NCBI GenBank assembly: GCA_046761005.1
Contig: JBHIFI010000001.1
Coordinates: 27,929-91,928, forward strand
DNA from: JAGMCJ01 sp046761005
GTDB taxonomy: Archaea; Thermoplasmatota; Thermoplasmata; RBG-16-68-12; JAGMCJ01
DNA length: 64,000 nt
Direction of reading: 5' to 3'
Numbering within the stretch: position 1 is the stretch's first letter; every line of letters begins with the position of its first letter. Both the position numbers and the translations under genes were made by a program. The notes under the pieces are model-generated. The model was not told the origin of the DNA. It ran no database searches and saw only the letters and a list, made by a program, of their open reading frames with translations. Of this stretch, positions 25,461 through 33,485 are shown in pieces.

Positions 25461-26276
25461 TTGAGATATCCCGCTGTTGCTGGTCAATTCTATTCCAGTA
25501 CTGAGGAAGCGCTGATTGAAGAGATATACTCCTGCTATATGAGTCCTATAGGTCCTGGAAAGCCTCCCAGGCTGAAGGAAGGAAAGAGGAGGATTCGTGG
25601 GCTCGTCGTCCCGCATGCAGGGTATGTCTTCTCAGGGCCAGTTGCTGCCCATGCCTATTACGCCCTGGCAGAAGACGGATTTCCCAAGACTTTCGTAATC
25701 ATCGGTCCTAATCACAGCGGAATGGGCAGTCCTGTCGCTCTGACAACGCAGGACTTCTCGACACCTTTGGGAGAGGTCAAGGTCAATAGGGAGTTGGCGG
25801 GAGACCTAGTGAAAGGAGGAGTCGCCGATGATATTATCGCACATAGGTATGAACACTCAGTGGAGGTCCAATTGCCATTTCTTCAGCACATATCCAAGAA
25901 CTTTGATTTTCTTCCCATTAGCATGATGGACCAGGAGTATCGGTCCGCCAAGAATCTAGGAGAACTTCTGAGTGATGTGATTAGCGGAAGAGATGCGGTG
26001 GTAATCGCCTCCACAGACTTCTCTCACTATGTACCTCAAAATCTTGCCAAGACGAAAGACAACGAAGTGATTCAGAAAATCCTTGGTCTTGACCCTCAGG
26101 GAATGAATAAGGCAAGGACTAGACACAACGTTTCCATGTGTGGATATGGTCCAGTTATGGTGATGCTGATGGCCACTAAAGGAAAAGAGGCTGAACTATT
26201 GAAATATGCCACTTCCGGTGATGTCCGGCCGATGCAAGAAGTCGTCGGCTATGGTGCGGTTGTCATTAGGGCCTAG
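25461..26276 (+). CDS. amrB: MEMO1-family protein (AmmeMemoRadiSam system protein B)
   Basis: A 271-residue MEMO-fold protein: RYPAVAGQFYSSTEEAL at the start, VPHAGYVFSGPVAAHAY, IIGPNHSGMG, HSVEVQLPFLQ, STDFSHY and MCGYGPVMVML. The fold resembles ring-opening dioxygenases, with His residues at the putative metal site. Known genome linkage is with AMMECR1-like and radical SAM partners, which are absent here. The TTG start at 25461 has AGGTGATA just upstream; the gene is 8 bases after rpsB. Confidence 0.92.
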   Translation: MRYPAVAGQFYSSTEEALIEEIYSCYMSPIGPGKPPRLKEGKRRIRGLVVPHAGYVFSGPVAAHAYYALAEDGFPKTFVIIGPNHSGMGSPVALTTQDFSTPLGEVKVNRELAGDLVKGGVADDIIAHRYEHSVEVQLPFLQHISKNFDFLPISMMDQEYRSAKNLGELLSDVISGRDAVVIASTDFSHYVPQNLAKTKDNEVIQKILGLDPQGMNKARTRHNVSMCGYGPVMVMLMATKGKEAELLKYATSGDVRPMQEVVGYGAVVIRA

Positions 26277-26581
26277 ACTGTGCAATCCTCTATCCACTCG
26301 AGGTATTTCTTGCTGCCTAAAGACATTTCGTAGGAGACAGCACATGCGACCTCATAGGTGCTCTCCTTTTGAATCTCCTCTATGAGGGAGGACACCAGTT
26401 TAGACCTCGTCTTGAAAATCATTGCCCGCTCTTCGTCCTCTTCTATTCTGCCTTTCCACCAATATATGGACTTGATTGGAAAAATATTGACACATGCCGC
26501 CAGCTTTTTAGCTATGATGGTCCTTCCAATTCTCTTGCCTTCCGCCTCGTTTTGCGCTGTAGAGTATACCATAGAGTACAT
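26273..26581 (-). CDS. cutA: Divalent cation tolerance protein CutA1
   Basis: A 102-residue CutA1: a variant of the N-terminal VY(S)T strand, GRTIIAKKLAACVNIFPIKSIYWWKGRIEEDEERAMIFKTR, and a C-terminal SLGSKKYLEWIEDC. The conserved LAACVN and YWW...I..D.E motifs are clear. Trimeric cytosolic protein linked to copper and other metal tolerance. Convergent with the MEMO gene, with a 4-base overlap at the stops. Confidence 0.93.
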   Translation of the reverse strand: MYSMVYSTAQNEAEGKRIGRTIIAKKLAACVNIFPIKSIYWWKGRIEEDEERAMIFKTRSKLVSSLIEEIQKESTYEVACAVSYEMSLGSKKYLEWIEDCTV

Positions 26582-26641
26582 GGTGGTTCAAATGAAATTC
26601 AATTATAAAACTTGATAGTCAGACAGTAAAGTTCTTTATGG

Positions 26642-27040
26642 GTGTTGAATGAGATTCTCCAGAGAAACTTGACAGTCATCAGCATTTCGGAGCTGACCGA
26701 AGCCCTTAGAAAGACGCTTGGAAAAAAGGGAATGCCCGATAATGAGATATGCAAGCTGGCAGATTATCTGATGTCCTTTTTTGGATTCAATGATGAGGTG
26801 ATTGACAACCTCCTCAGCCCTGAGGACAGGGATGTCTTCTACATGCTCGAAGAGGAAGGTCTGCTGACAACAAGAAGAGAGGAGATCAATCTCAAGAGGG
26901 GGAAATTGTGGCGAATACACTACTGGATAATCAAGAAGGACCACATAAAGAGGCTAGCCGCGAAGAAGGAGAAGCAAGAAGAAGAGGATTACGGAAGCAT
27001 TTACGACACAATTTCCGAAGAGGTCTGGAGCAGGAACTGA
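26642..27040 (+). CDS. DUF6015-like conserved archaeal protein
   Basis: A 132-residue protein: ISELTEALRKTLGKKGMPDNEICKLADYLMSFFGF, then DEVIDNLLSPEDRDVFYMLEEEGLLTTRREE, an INLKRGKLWRIHYWII strand pair and a charged tail. The region after the first helices has a winged-helix look. It matches my recollection of DUF6015 proteins common in Thermoplasmatota; function unknown. A TATA-like aattataaaa lies about 40 bases before the GTG start. Confidence 0.7.
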   Translation: MLNEILQRNLTVISISELTEALRKTLGKKGMPDNEICKLADYLMSFFGFNDEVIDNLLSPEDRDVFYMLEEEGLLTTRREEINLKRGKLWRIHYWIIKKDHIKRLAAKKEKQEEEDYGSIYDTISEEVWSRN

Positions 27041-27099
27041 GAGGCCTCTTCAAGACGAAGCAAAAAAGGTTATTATACTGACTCCATAATCATCGTCCA

Positions 27100-28467
27100 A
27101 TGAATGGAACGCTCATATTTCTTTTCATACTCGTTGCATATGGCTTCATTGTCTACCTATTCCACAGAATAAAGCTGTTTGAAGGCCCCCATCTTTCTCT
27201 CTATTTTATCTTCCTAATGTGGAAAACATCCAAGGGGCGGAAGGCCCTGGAGAAGATTGCTAGCCTCAAGAGATTCTGGAGAGTGTATGGGGATTTCGCC
27301 ATAGCGATTTGCATCGTCGGGATGTTCGCAATCACTGGTGTCCTTCTCTGGGCTGCCACTTTGGTTCCGTCGATACCCAAGGGAAGAGTGCCCCCTGTCG
27401 AGACAGTGATAGGGATTCCGGGTGTAAATCCATTCATTCCAATAGGCTACGGAATAGTTGCTCTGGTGGTTGCAGTAGTCATTCATGAATTCTCGCACGG
27501 CATACTTACCTACGTTGCTAAGCTCGAGGTATTGAGTCTTGGTATTCTCTTTTTCATAGTTCCTATAGGGGCCTTCGTTGAACCCGATGAGGAAGGTCTC
27601 AAGAAGGTCGACAGAAGAAGCAGATCAAGGCTTTTTGCGGCGGGACCCGCGGCCAACGTCCTCTTTGCTCTGTTATTTTCGTTTATATTCACATCGTCAA
27701 TGATGACAAGCATCTCTCCGGTCCACGAAGGTGTCGGAATATATGGTGTTGTGAAGGGATCTCCCGCTGAGGGCAATCTTACTCCAGGCATGATAATCTT
27801 CTCCTTCAATGGGAGCGTCGTTGAGGATCACGAATCCTTCTCCGACGCTGTGTCGAATTCGAGAGCTGGTCAGAATGTCACCATCCAGGTTTTCGATGGA
27901 GGTAGAATTTCCTCCGTCTATATTACCCTTGCCGATCGTTTCAATTTCACTGAGGTCCCGGAGGATAGTGGCGAGGGCTATGTGGGTGTTCAGACTGTCT
28001 TCATCTTCACTATCATGGGCACTTCCAGATTCTTGGAAGTGAAGAATGGCCCGGATTTTTACGATCCATTTGCGGATTTTCGTGATCCGGGCTACTTCGC
28101 GGGCTCACTCTTTGCTTATATCGGCCTCCCACTCCTTCGACTTTCTCCATTCCCTGAGTGGTTCACTCAGTTCTATCAAGTCGAGGGATTCTGGTCCTTC
28201 CTTCCCACCGATACCTTTTGGATTCTTGCCAATGTCATCTACTGGGTGTTTTGGCTGAATCTGATGCTTGGCTTGACTAATGTCCTCCCGGCCGTTCCCC
28301 TAGACGGTGGCTATATCTTTCGGGACGGTTTGGAATCCGTCATGGAGAAGACAAATCCAGACATGGCGCCAGAAAAGAAAGAGGTCTATGCCAGAAACAT
28401 ATCCTACGCCCTGGCTCTGCTTATACTAGCGCTCATCCTTTGGCAACTCATCGGCCCAAGAATCTAG
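27100..28467 (+). CDS. Site-2 protease (M50) membrane metalloprotease with PDZ domain
   Basis: A 455-residue membrane protease. The zinc site HEFSH (129-133) lies in a transmembrane helix and the second motif NVLPAVPLDGG is about 270 residues later. A PDZ domain lies between (GIYGVVKGSPAEGNLTPGMIIFSFNG). At least six hydrophobic segments are visible. The family cleaves transmembrane helices of regulators or signal peptides; no substrate gene is adjacent. The 3' end overlaps the convergent KaiC-like gene by 4 bases. Confidence 0.9.
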   Translation: MNGTLIFLFILVAYGFIVYLFHRIKLFEGPHLSLYFIFLMWKTSKGRKALEKIASLKRFWRVYGDFAIAICIVGMFAITGVLLWAATLVPSIPKGRVPPVETVIGIPGVNPFIPIGYGIVALVVAVVIHEFSHGILTYVAKLEVLSLGILFFIVPIGAFVEPDEEGLKKVDRRSRSRLFAAGPAANVLFALLFSFIFTSSMMTSISPVHEGVGIYGVVKGSPAEGNLTPGMIIFSFNGSVVEDHESFSDAVSNSRAGQNVTIQVFDGGRISSVYITLADRFNFTEVPEDSGEGYVGVQTVFIFTIMGTSRFLEVKNGPDFYDPFADFRDPGYFAGSLFAYIGLPLLRLSPFPEWFTQFYQVEGFWSFLPTDTFWILANVIYWVFWLNLMLGLTNVLPAVPLDGGYIFRDGLESVMEKTNPDMAPEKKEVYARNISYALALLILALILWQLIGPRI

Positions 28468-29156
28468 TTGGTCACTATCTCGAATCCACCATCAACAAAA
28501 ATGAGCGGGAAATATCCTCTCTTATGTCCTGTCTTTCTCATCTTGACCACGCTCAAGAAGAGGTTGACTATCCTGTCTTCCCTTCTCAGATCGAGATGAA
28601 CTATACCATCAGAGAGGAAGTCCTCCCCGTGATCTGCGAATCTATCGGAATCCTGCTTCATTTCAGTGATGAGGAAGGTGGTGATATCCAGGTCCCTAAG
28701 CCACTCGAAGAATCTGAAGAGCTCGTCCCTCGGCTCCTCGAATTTGGCCATCACCTGCAGGACAGGCAAGGAATCTACAGCAAGAAGGTCGATATCCATG
28801 CTCTTTCTCAGATTGTTGACATACATTTTGAAAACCTCTATCCATGATTGTTTTGAAAGCTGCTTCAACTTCTTTCTTATCATGGCGAGGTCGAGTAACG
28901 ACATGTTTTTCTCAAGACCCTTTATGTCCATGCCCATGCCAGCCATATTGTCCAGCATGCTCTCTCTCCCCTGTTCAAGGGTCACATATGCACCTCCCCG
29001 CTCATCCCTCGCGTTGTGGTACAATATGTTGAAGGCTACGGAGGATTTCATCGTTCCAGGCTTTCCAGCAATTAGGACTACATGACCTCTTGGGACGCCT
29101 CCTTGCAGCTGCTCATCCAGCCCCCTTATGTAGGTCCTCAGTCTGTCTACAGTCAT
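28464..29156 (-). CDS. KaiC/RAD55-like RecA-superfamily ATPase
   Basis: About 230 residues, a single KaiC-type domain. It has LDEQLQGGVPRGHVVLIAGKPGTMKSS, where the P-loop has Met in place of the Gly before Lys, GGAYVTLEQGRESM and Walker B IDLLAVDSLPVL. Partner unknown; single-domain KaiC proteins in archaea often act in signalling or recombination. The ATG at 29156 is preferred over a GTG at 29192 because a TATA-like TTTAATA at 29194-29202 puts transcription start downstream of that GTG. Confidence 0.82.
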   Translation of the reverse strand: MTVDRLRTYIRGLDEQLQGGVPRGHVVLIAGKPGTMKSSVAFNILYHNARDERGGAYVTLEQGRESMLDNMAGMGMDIKGLEKNMSLLDLAMIRKKLKQLSKQSWIEVFKMYVNNLRKSMDIDLLAVDSLPVLQVMAKFEEPRDELFRFFEWLRDLDITTFLITEMKQDSDRFADHGEDFLSDGIVHLDLRREDRIVNLFLSVVKMRKTGHKRGYFPLIFVDGGFEIVTN

Positions 29157-29264
29157 TTGATCCCTTCTGACCACATCCACTCTGACGTGCACTATTAAAT
29201 GTTATTCCTTCATTATCACAACTGAGATTACTGAGAAGACTGGCTTTCGGTCGATGTGAGGAAT

Positions 29265-30104
29265 CTATCCTTTTTCCAAGGCCCCTATTGCGTATATGCC
29301 CTCGACCCTCTCATTTCTGTTAATCTCACCATAGAGCATTCGCATGGTTTTGAAATCTTCCTCGAATCCCAGCGATGTTACGAGCTCCATTGCCTGCTCG
29401 TTTGCATGAGGCACGAATATCTTCGCTTTGTCTGCTGAAACGTTATGAAGAATTCCCCTGAGAAGTTCCTCTGCGGCCTCCATGCTTCCCCATTCGACTA
29501 TGAGAGGCCCTATCTCACAAGACTTCTCGGTACAGCAGGCGGCTGCGTAGCCAAAGGGATCGCTCTTTGTTACCAGCAGGAGTTGCGGAAAGTCCCTCAT
29601 TATTCTTCTGATGATTCTGGACCTGTCTCCGCCAAGATGTGATGCGTCGAGTTGCAGAATCCTCTCAAGATCTGTCTCTCGGGCAAGGCGGCAACACGGG
29701 GAACGAAAGGCCCTCGTTTCAACTGACATGGAGGATATGGGAAATTCCTGCTCGAAGCCAAGTCTTTCGTAGAATCTGATGGAATCCATATAGGAGGTTA
29801 GGTGCACAGTTTTCGCACCCCTGCTTCTGAGATACTCGAGCGAGGCCTGAACCAGCTGCGTCCCAACCGCTTTTCCTCTGAACTTCTCGTCAACGATCAC
29901 ATTGCCGATCCATCCAACGGATCCGTAGGATGTCGTGGTTGCCAATCCAATCGGTCGCCTTCTGATCTCAGCGACAAAGCACCCCTCAGGTTCGTAGCTC
30001 AGGAGTCTTTCGAAATCCTCCTTGACGTAACCCCAATCCTCATCATCGGTAAGCGATACAGCAAAAGAGAAATCTCCCTGGGTCATTCTCCTTATGCTGA
30101 TCAT
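29265..30104 (-). CDS. Tandem GNAT acetyltransferase
   Basis: A 279-residue protein. An N-terminal GNAT domain (GYVKEDFERLLSYEPEGCFVAEIRRRPIGLATTTSYGSVGWIGNVIVDEKFRGKAVGTQLVQ, with the acetyl-CoA loop RGKAVG) is followed by a second, degenerate GNAT-like domain (RLARETDLERILQLDASHLGGDRSRIIRRI), the arrangement of YitH-type proteins with an Acetyltransf_18 domain. Substrate unknown. The ATG overlaps the stop of the small Cys protein by 2 bases, so it is translationally coupled to the aIF5B operon. Confidence 0.85.
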   Translation of the reverse strand: MISIRRMTQGDFSFAVSLTDDEDWGYVKEDFERLLSYEPEGCFVAEIRRRPIGLATTTSYGSVGWIGNVIVDEKFRGKAVGTQLVQASLEYLRSRGAKTVHLTSYMDSIRFYERLGFEQEFPISSMSVETRAFRSPCCRLARETDLERILQLDASHLGGDRSRIIRRIMRDFPQLLLVTKSDPFGYAAACCTEKSCEIGPLIVEWGSMEAAEELLRGILHNVSADKAKIFVPHANEQAMELVTSLGFEEDFKTMRMLYGEINRNERVEGIYAIGALEKG

Positions 30105-30253
30105 TCCTTCATCTCGTAGCCCTCATCGCACTCATGACTCCCGTGCGTGACATACTTCCCCTCGCCGCGCATATGTTTGATCATGCAGGGGCCGAACTCG
30201 TCGTCCTCTGCACCATACCATTTGTTGCAATCGTAGCAGTGCAATACGCTCAT
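30101..30253 (-). CDS. Small Cys/His-rich protein coupled to aIF5B
   Basis: A 50-residue protein, MSVLHCYDCNKWYGAEDDEF, then GPCMIKHMRGEGKYVTHGSHE and CDEGYEMKE. Four Cys (CYDC, C, C) and several His suggest a metal-binding or redox knuckle. Its ATG overlaps the aIF5B stop (TGATG) and its stop overlaps the GNAT ATG, so it is translated as part of that operon. The tight coupling supports a real gene. Function unknown. Confidence 0.72.
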   Translation of the reverse strand: MSVLHCYDCNKWYGAEDDEFGPCMIKHMRGEGKYVTHGSHECDEGYEMKE

Positions 30254-31998
30254 CACATCCCCCAGAATGGGTCTTGCTCCCTCTTTATGCTCTTGACCCT
30301 TTCAAGAATCTCCTTTTCGTCGGGATTGAGTTCGACAGAATCCAGCTCCTTCGCTGCGGACTCGGGAATGTCAACATAGAGAACGTCTCCTGGGCTCATT
30401 TGTCTGCCAACGGTAACTCCATGTACGGCTATTGCGACTTCGCTCCCAGCAGTCGCCTCTTTGAGGCTCTCATCCCCGCTCCTCACGCTCTTAATGTTGC
30501 CTATTACTCGACCATCCTCCCTCAGCAGACCCACTCCAGGCCGTATCCTCCCAGCAAGAACCCGAACTCCCACGATTGCAGGCTTGCTAGTGCGGAAAAC
30601 ATACTCCGGTAGGAGGAGGATTTTTCCCGGATGCGTGATGGCTCTCAATCTGAGTTTTTCGAGAATCCCCTTTCTCTCCTCTACCCAAGCTTGATAGTCT
30701 TCCAGAATCCTGTAGATTATGTTTCCCTCCAACAGCTTCACATCTTCCTTGAAGAGCTCGTCCTTCGCGTCTGGAAGGACACCAACGTTGAATGCGAAAA
30801 TGACTCTTCTGAGCGGATCACTTGTCGTCGCTGCAGATACCACATCCCTCTTAGAGACATCCCCTACTTCTGCGGTCTTGACGGGGATATTGACCTCCTT
30901 CAATTCGAAGGAAATGGCCTCTAGTGAACCTATGGCGTCAGCCTTGACCAGTATTCCAGTATCGTCTATCTCGACCTCAATCTCCGTTTCTTGAATGACC
31001 TCCTTCTTTGCTCCTTCTATGTCATCACCCGCAACTCGTAGGGGAGAACCAGCTATTGCGGACTCGAGTCCGCTTCCCGAGATTTTGATTCCAGCGGCTG
31101 CAACCACCTCGTTCACCGAGTCGAACCGTTCTCTCGGGTCCCTGATTTCATCTAGCGGCTTTGGTTTAAGGAGAGCCTTAGCCCTCGTGATGAGCGGTTC
31201 CTCTGTGCCTCCAAGAACAATCGTATCTCCCTTTCGAATCACACCATCATAGATAATTGCGTCAATAGTGGGACCTAGACCCCTTTCCTCCTTGACCTCA
31301 AGGATGGTTCCCTTGGCTGGACCGCTAACTGTTTTGAGTCTAGGCGTCAGAAATCTCTGTGCGAGGCCCACCAGCATGAGGAGAACTTCTTGAACGCCCA
31401 CAGCATATTTTCCACTGGCCGGAACAACCGATACCGTCTTTCGAAAATCCTCGATTTTGTCATACCTCTCGGAATCGAAACCTTCTTGGTATAGCTGGCC
31501 AACTACGTCGTACAGCTTTTCGTCAAGGAGTTCCACGTAGGATTCAGTTTGATGTGAAATCATCTCTTGGAAGGACGTGCTAGTCTTTTTCCTCCATCCA
31601 TCGACTAAGTCTATCTTGCTGGCCACGACCAAGAAGGGCGTTTTGTATCTCTTCAGTATGGAAAGGGACTCAACGGTCTGTGGCTTTATCCCCTCATTGA
31701 TGTCGATTACAAGGATGGCGAGATCAGCGAGTGCACCGCCCCTTGCCCTCAATGTTACGAAAGAGTGATGTCCTGGGGTGTCGATGAAAAGGAGACCAGG
31801 CACTTTCAGTTTCTTTCCTTTCATAAGGTCCCCGCAGACCACCACTATGGTCTCCAATGGAACCTCAGTGGCTCCTATGTGCTGGGTAATAGCACCAGGT
31901 TCCCTAGCGGCTACGTTCGAACCTCTAATCGAATCGAGCAGAGCGGTCTTTCCATGGTCGACATGACCCAGAACACTGACTATGGGCTGCCTTATCAT
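30253..31998 (-). CDS. infB: Translation initiation factor IF-2 / aIF5B
   Basis: About 581 residues: MIRQPIVSVLGHVDHGKTAL (G1), TQHIGATEVP, FIDTPGHHSF (G3), VASKIDLVDGW (G4), then the beta-barrel and C-terminal domains of a/eIF5B (SDVFRTSKPAIVGVRVLAGRI-like region). The GTPase promotes subunit joining. The ATG at 31998 is preferred: a TATA-like ATATTAGATATATC at about 32020-32033 would give a leaderless message there, and an ORF start at 32040 lies upstream of that promoter. It heads an operon with the Cys-rich protein and tandem GNAT. Confidence 0.95.
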   Translation of the reverse strand: MIRQPIVSVLGHVDHGKTALLDSIRGSNVAAREPGAITQHIGATEVPLETIVVVCGDLMKGKKLKVPGLLFIDTPGHHSFVTLRARGGALADLAILVIDINEGIKPQTVESLSILKRYKTPFLVVASKIDLVDGWRKKTSTSFQEMISHQTESYVELLDEKLYDVVGQLYQEGFDSERYDKIEDFRKTVSVVPASGKYAVGVQEVLLMLVGLAQRFLTPRLKTVSGPAKGTILEVKEERGLGPTIDAIIYDGVIRKGDTIVLGGTEEPLITRAKALLKPKPLDEIRDPRERFDSVNEVVAAAGIKISGSGLESAIAGSPLRVAGDDIEGAKKEVIQETEIEVEIDDTGILVKADAIGSLEAISFELKEVNIPVKTAEVGDVSKRDVVSAATTSDPLRRVIFAFNVGVLPDAKDELFKEDVKLLEGNIIYRILEDYQAWVEERKGILEKLRLRAITHPGKILLLPEYVFRTSKPAIVGVRVLAGRIRPGVGLLREDGRVIGNIKSVRSGDESLKEATAGSEVAIAVHGVTVGRQMSPGDVLYVDIPESAAKELDSVELNPDEKEILERVKSIKREQDPFWGM

Positions 31999-32120
31999 TC
32001 GTATCTCAAATGGAGAGAAGATATATCTAATATTCGTCAAGCAGTGTTAGACGGAGTTTCGAAGCAGAAGATCCATTAGTTTTCAAAAACCGCGAAAAAG
32101 ACACTTTCCACCAGATACCA

Positions 32121-32573
32121 TCATCTCGTCCAGGGCTCATCTATTCTCTCGAAGTCTTGTATCTCATCGTCCCCAAAAAAGATTGGAATCTCCCTTCTTG
32201 CGCTGTCAGGAGAATCGGAGGCGTGTATTATGTTCATCTGCTTGGACAAGCCGAAGTCCCCCCTAATGGTTCCAGGCGCTGCCTCTTTTGGGTCGGTGGC
32301 TCCAACCATCCCTCGCACCACCGAGACGGCCATAGGCCCTTCAATGACCATTGCAACGACCGGGCCAGAGGCGATGAAATCCACGAGGTCCTCGAAGAAA
32401 TCCTTTCCTATGTGCTCCTTGTAGTATTCCTCCACAGTCTCTCTGTCGAGCCTCAACATTCTCATGGCCACTATCTTTAGTCCGCGCGATTCAAATCGGG
32501 AAAAAACGCTTCCCATAAGCCCCCTTTGAACACCGTCAGGCTTGACAAGAACGAATGTCCTCTCATTTGTCAT
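32121..32573 (-). CDS. ndk: Nucleoside diphosphate kinase
   Basis: A 150-residue NDK: RTFVLVKPDGVQRGLMG, the ATP-binding GATDPKEAAPGTIRGDFG and the catalytic His in NIIHASDSPDSARREI. It equalises nucleoside triphosphate pools. The ATG at 32573 overlaps the end of rpl24e by 11 bases; last gene of the ribosomal mini-operon rpl7ae-rps28e-rpl24e-ndk. Confidence 0.96.
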   Translation of the reverse strand: MTNERTFVLVKPDGVQRGLMGSVFSRFESRGLKIVAMRMLRLDRETVEEYYKEHIGKDFFEDLVDFIASGPVVAMVIEGPMAVSVVRGMVGATDPKEAAPGTIRGDFGLSKQMNIIHASDSPDSARREIPIFFGDDEIQDFERIDEPWTR

Positions 32574-32796
32574 CGTTCGCACCACTAGATACCTTTTTCT
32601 TTTCGGCTTTCACCGTTTTCCGAGGAAAGTGTCTTGTCCAGCGCGTTCGTCTCGGAATCCTCTTGAGTTTGAGGGAATTCTTCTGGCACTTGCTCGAGCA
32701 AAAGAAGAAGACAGTTCCGTCTCTCTTGACGAACATTTTGCCCGTTCCGGGTTCTATCCTCTCTCCGCAAAAGGAGCAAGTTCTAGCTTGAACCAC
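32563..32796 (-). CDS. rpl24e: Large ribosomal subunit protein eL24
   Basis: A 77-residue protein with the zinc finger CSFCGERIEPGTGKMFVKRD and CSSKC, followed by RIPRRTRWTRHF, diagnostic of eL24. Conserved archaeal context between rps28e and ndk. Confidence 0.96.
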   Translation of the reverse strand: MVQARTCSFCGERIEPGTGKMFVKRDGTVFFFCSSKCQKNSLKLKRIPRRTRWTRHFPRKTVKAEKKKVSSGANDDK

Positions 32797-32806
32797 TGAA
32801 ACACCT

Positions 32807-33016
32807 TCACTTGATGGAGAGTTTTCTGGCCTCTCTCGATGTCTCTCGCAGCATCAGAATGTCGCCCATCCTCACAGCGCCCTTCACATTTCTAGTGATA
32901 ATCCTTCCTTTGTCACGGCCCTCAAGGACCCTCACCTTGACCTGGATGGCTTCGCCTGTCATGCCCGTCCGGCCGACGACTTCGACGACCTCTGCAGGAA
33001 TGCTGTCATCTACCAT
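32807..33016 (-). CDS. rps28e: Small ribosomal subunit protein eS28
   Basis: A 69-residue S28e: PAEVVEVVGRTGMTGEAIQV, RVLEGRDKGRIITRNVKG, and the basic end LRETSREARKL. Adjacent to rpl7ae (4 bases) and rpl24e. Confidence 0.96.
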   Translation of the reverse strand: MVDDSIPAEVVEVVGRTGMTGEAIQVKVRVLEGRDKGRIITRNVKGAVRMGDILMLRETSREARKLSIK

Positions 33017-33020
33017 CTGC

Positions 33021-33392
33021 CTACTCCTTGAGATCCTTCAGCTTCTTAATTAGATCCTCCATCATGGGCTTTCCTTTTCCCGCATCGATGACAGCTGCAG
33101 AAGCTGTAGCCTTTCCCAATCCGGATGCCACCCCAAGTTCCTGCTTGCTAGGTACGTACGCGTAAGGAATGCTTTTTTCCTCGCAGAGAAGGGGCATGTG
33201 GGCTAGTATCTCTTCGGGCTGAACGTCCTCGGCCATAACAACAAATGAAGCCTCCCCCCGCTCAACGAGCTTCGTAACCTCATTGGTGCCCTTCCTAACC
33301 TTCCCGCTGTCCCTAGAAAGCTCGACAACCTGGTAGGCAATGTCGACTAGGTCCTTGGGCATCTCGAATCTCACGTATATGGGCTTCGCCAT
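33021..33392 (-). CDS. rpl7ae: Ribosomal protein L7Ae / K-turn binding protein
   Basis: A 123-residue L7Ae: YVRFEMPKDLVDIAYQVVE, GKVRKGTNEVTKLVERGEASFVVMAEDVQPEEILAHMPLLCEEKSIPY and the RNA-binding SKQELGVASGLGKATASAAV. It binds K-turns in 23S rRNA and in box C/D, H/ACA and RNase P RNAs. The ATG at 33392 has a strong Shine-Dalgarno (AGGAGG) 7 bases before it, and a K-turn-like hairpin directly precedes that site, suggesting autoregulation (see findings). Confidence 0.96.
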   Translation of the reverse strand: MAKPIYVRFEMPKDLVDIAYQVVELSRDSGKVRKGTNEVTKLVERGEASFVVMAEDVQPEEILAHMPLLCEEKSIPYAYVPSKQELGVASGLGKATASAAVIDAGKGKPMMEDLIKKLKDLKE

Positions 33393-33405
33393 GCTTTGAC
33401 CTCCT

Positions 33406-33427
33406 TCAGTTCTTTCGAACTTCATCA
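33406..33427 (-). promoter_or_regulatory. K-turn-like hairpin in the rpl7ae 5' leader
   Basis: On the transcript the order is UGAUGA, stem AGUUC, loop GAAA, stem GAACU, then GA, immediately followed by the Shine-Dalgarno AGGAGG (33400-33405). Box-C-like UGAUGA and box-D-like CUGA flank a 5-bp stem, so the tandem sheared G-A pairs of a K-turn can form; the outer helix is weak. L7Ae is the K-turn binder encoded next, so feedback control is likely (inference). Confidence 0.6.
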
Positions 33428-33447
33428 TTCATCGGCTCTGAAAAGAG

Positions 33448-33470
33448 CGAACCTGATAGACTCAGGTTCG
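33448..33470. repeat. Perfect 9-bp inverted repeat between TATA and start of the rpl7ae operon
   Basis: Arms CGAACCTGA (33448-33456) and TCAGGTTCG (33462-33470) are separated by 5 bases. It sits just after the TATA box (33470-33479) and 16 bases past the stop of the upstream nitrilase-like gene, so it may be an operator or a 3'-end hairpin of that gene. Confidence 0.5.
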
Positions 33471-33479
33471 TATAAAAAG
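33470..33479 (-). promoter_or_regulatory. TATA box of the rpl7ae-rps28e-rpl24e-ndk operon
   Basis: Minus-strand CTTTTTATAC. Transcription would start near 33446-33449, leaving a leader of about 55 bases that contains the K-turn-like hairpin and Shine-Dalgarno. Confidence 0.55.
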
Positions 33480-33485
33480 ATTGCG

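Noticed and set aside
31999..32040. Upstream start for aIF5B at 32040
   Set aside because: The probable TATA box lies between it and 31998, so those codons would not be transcribed.
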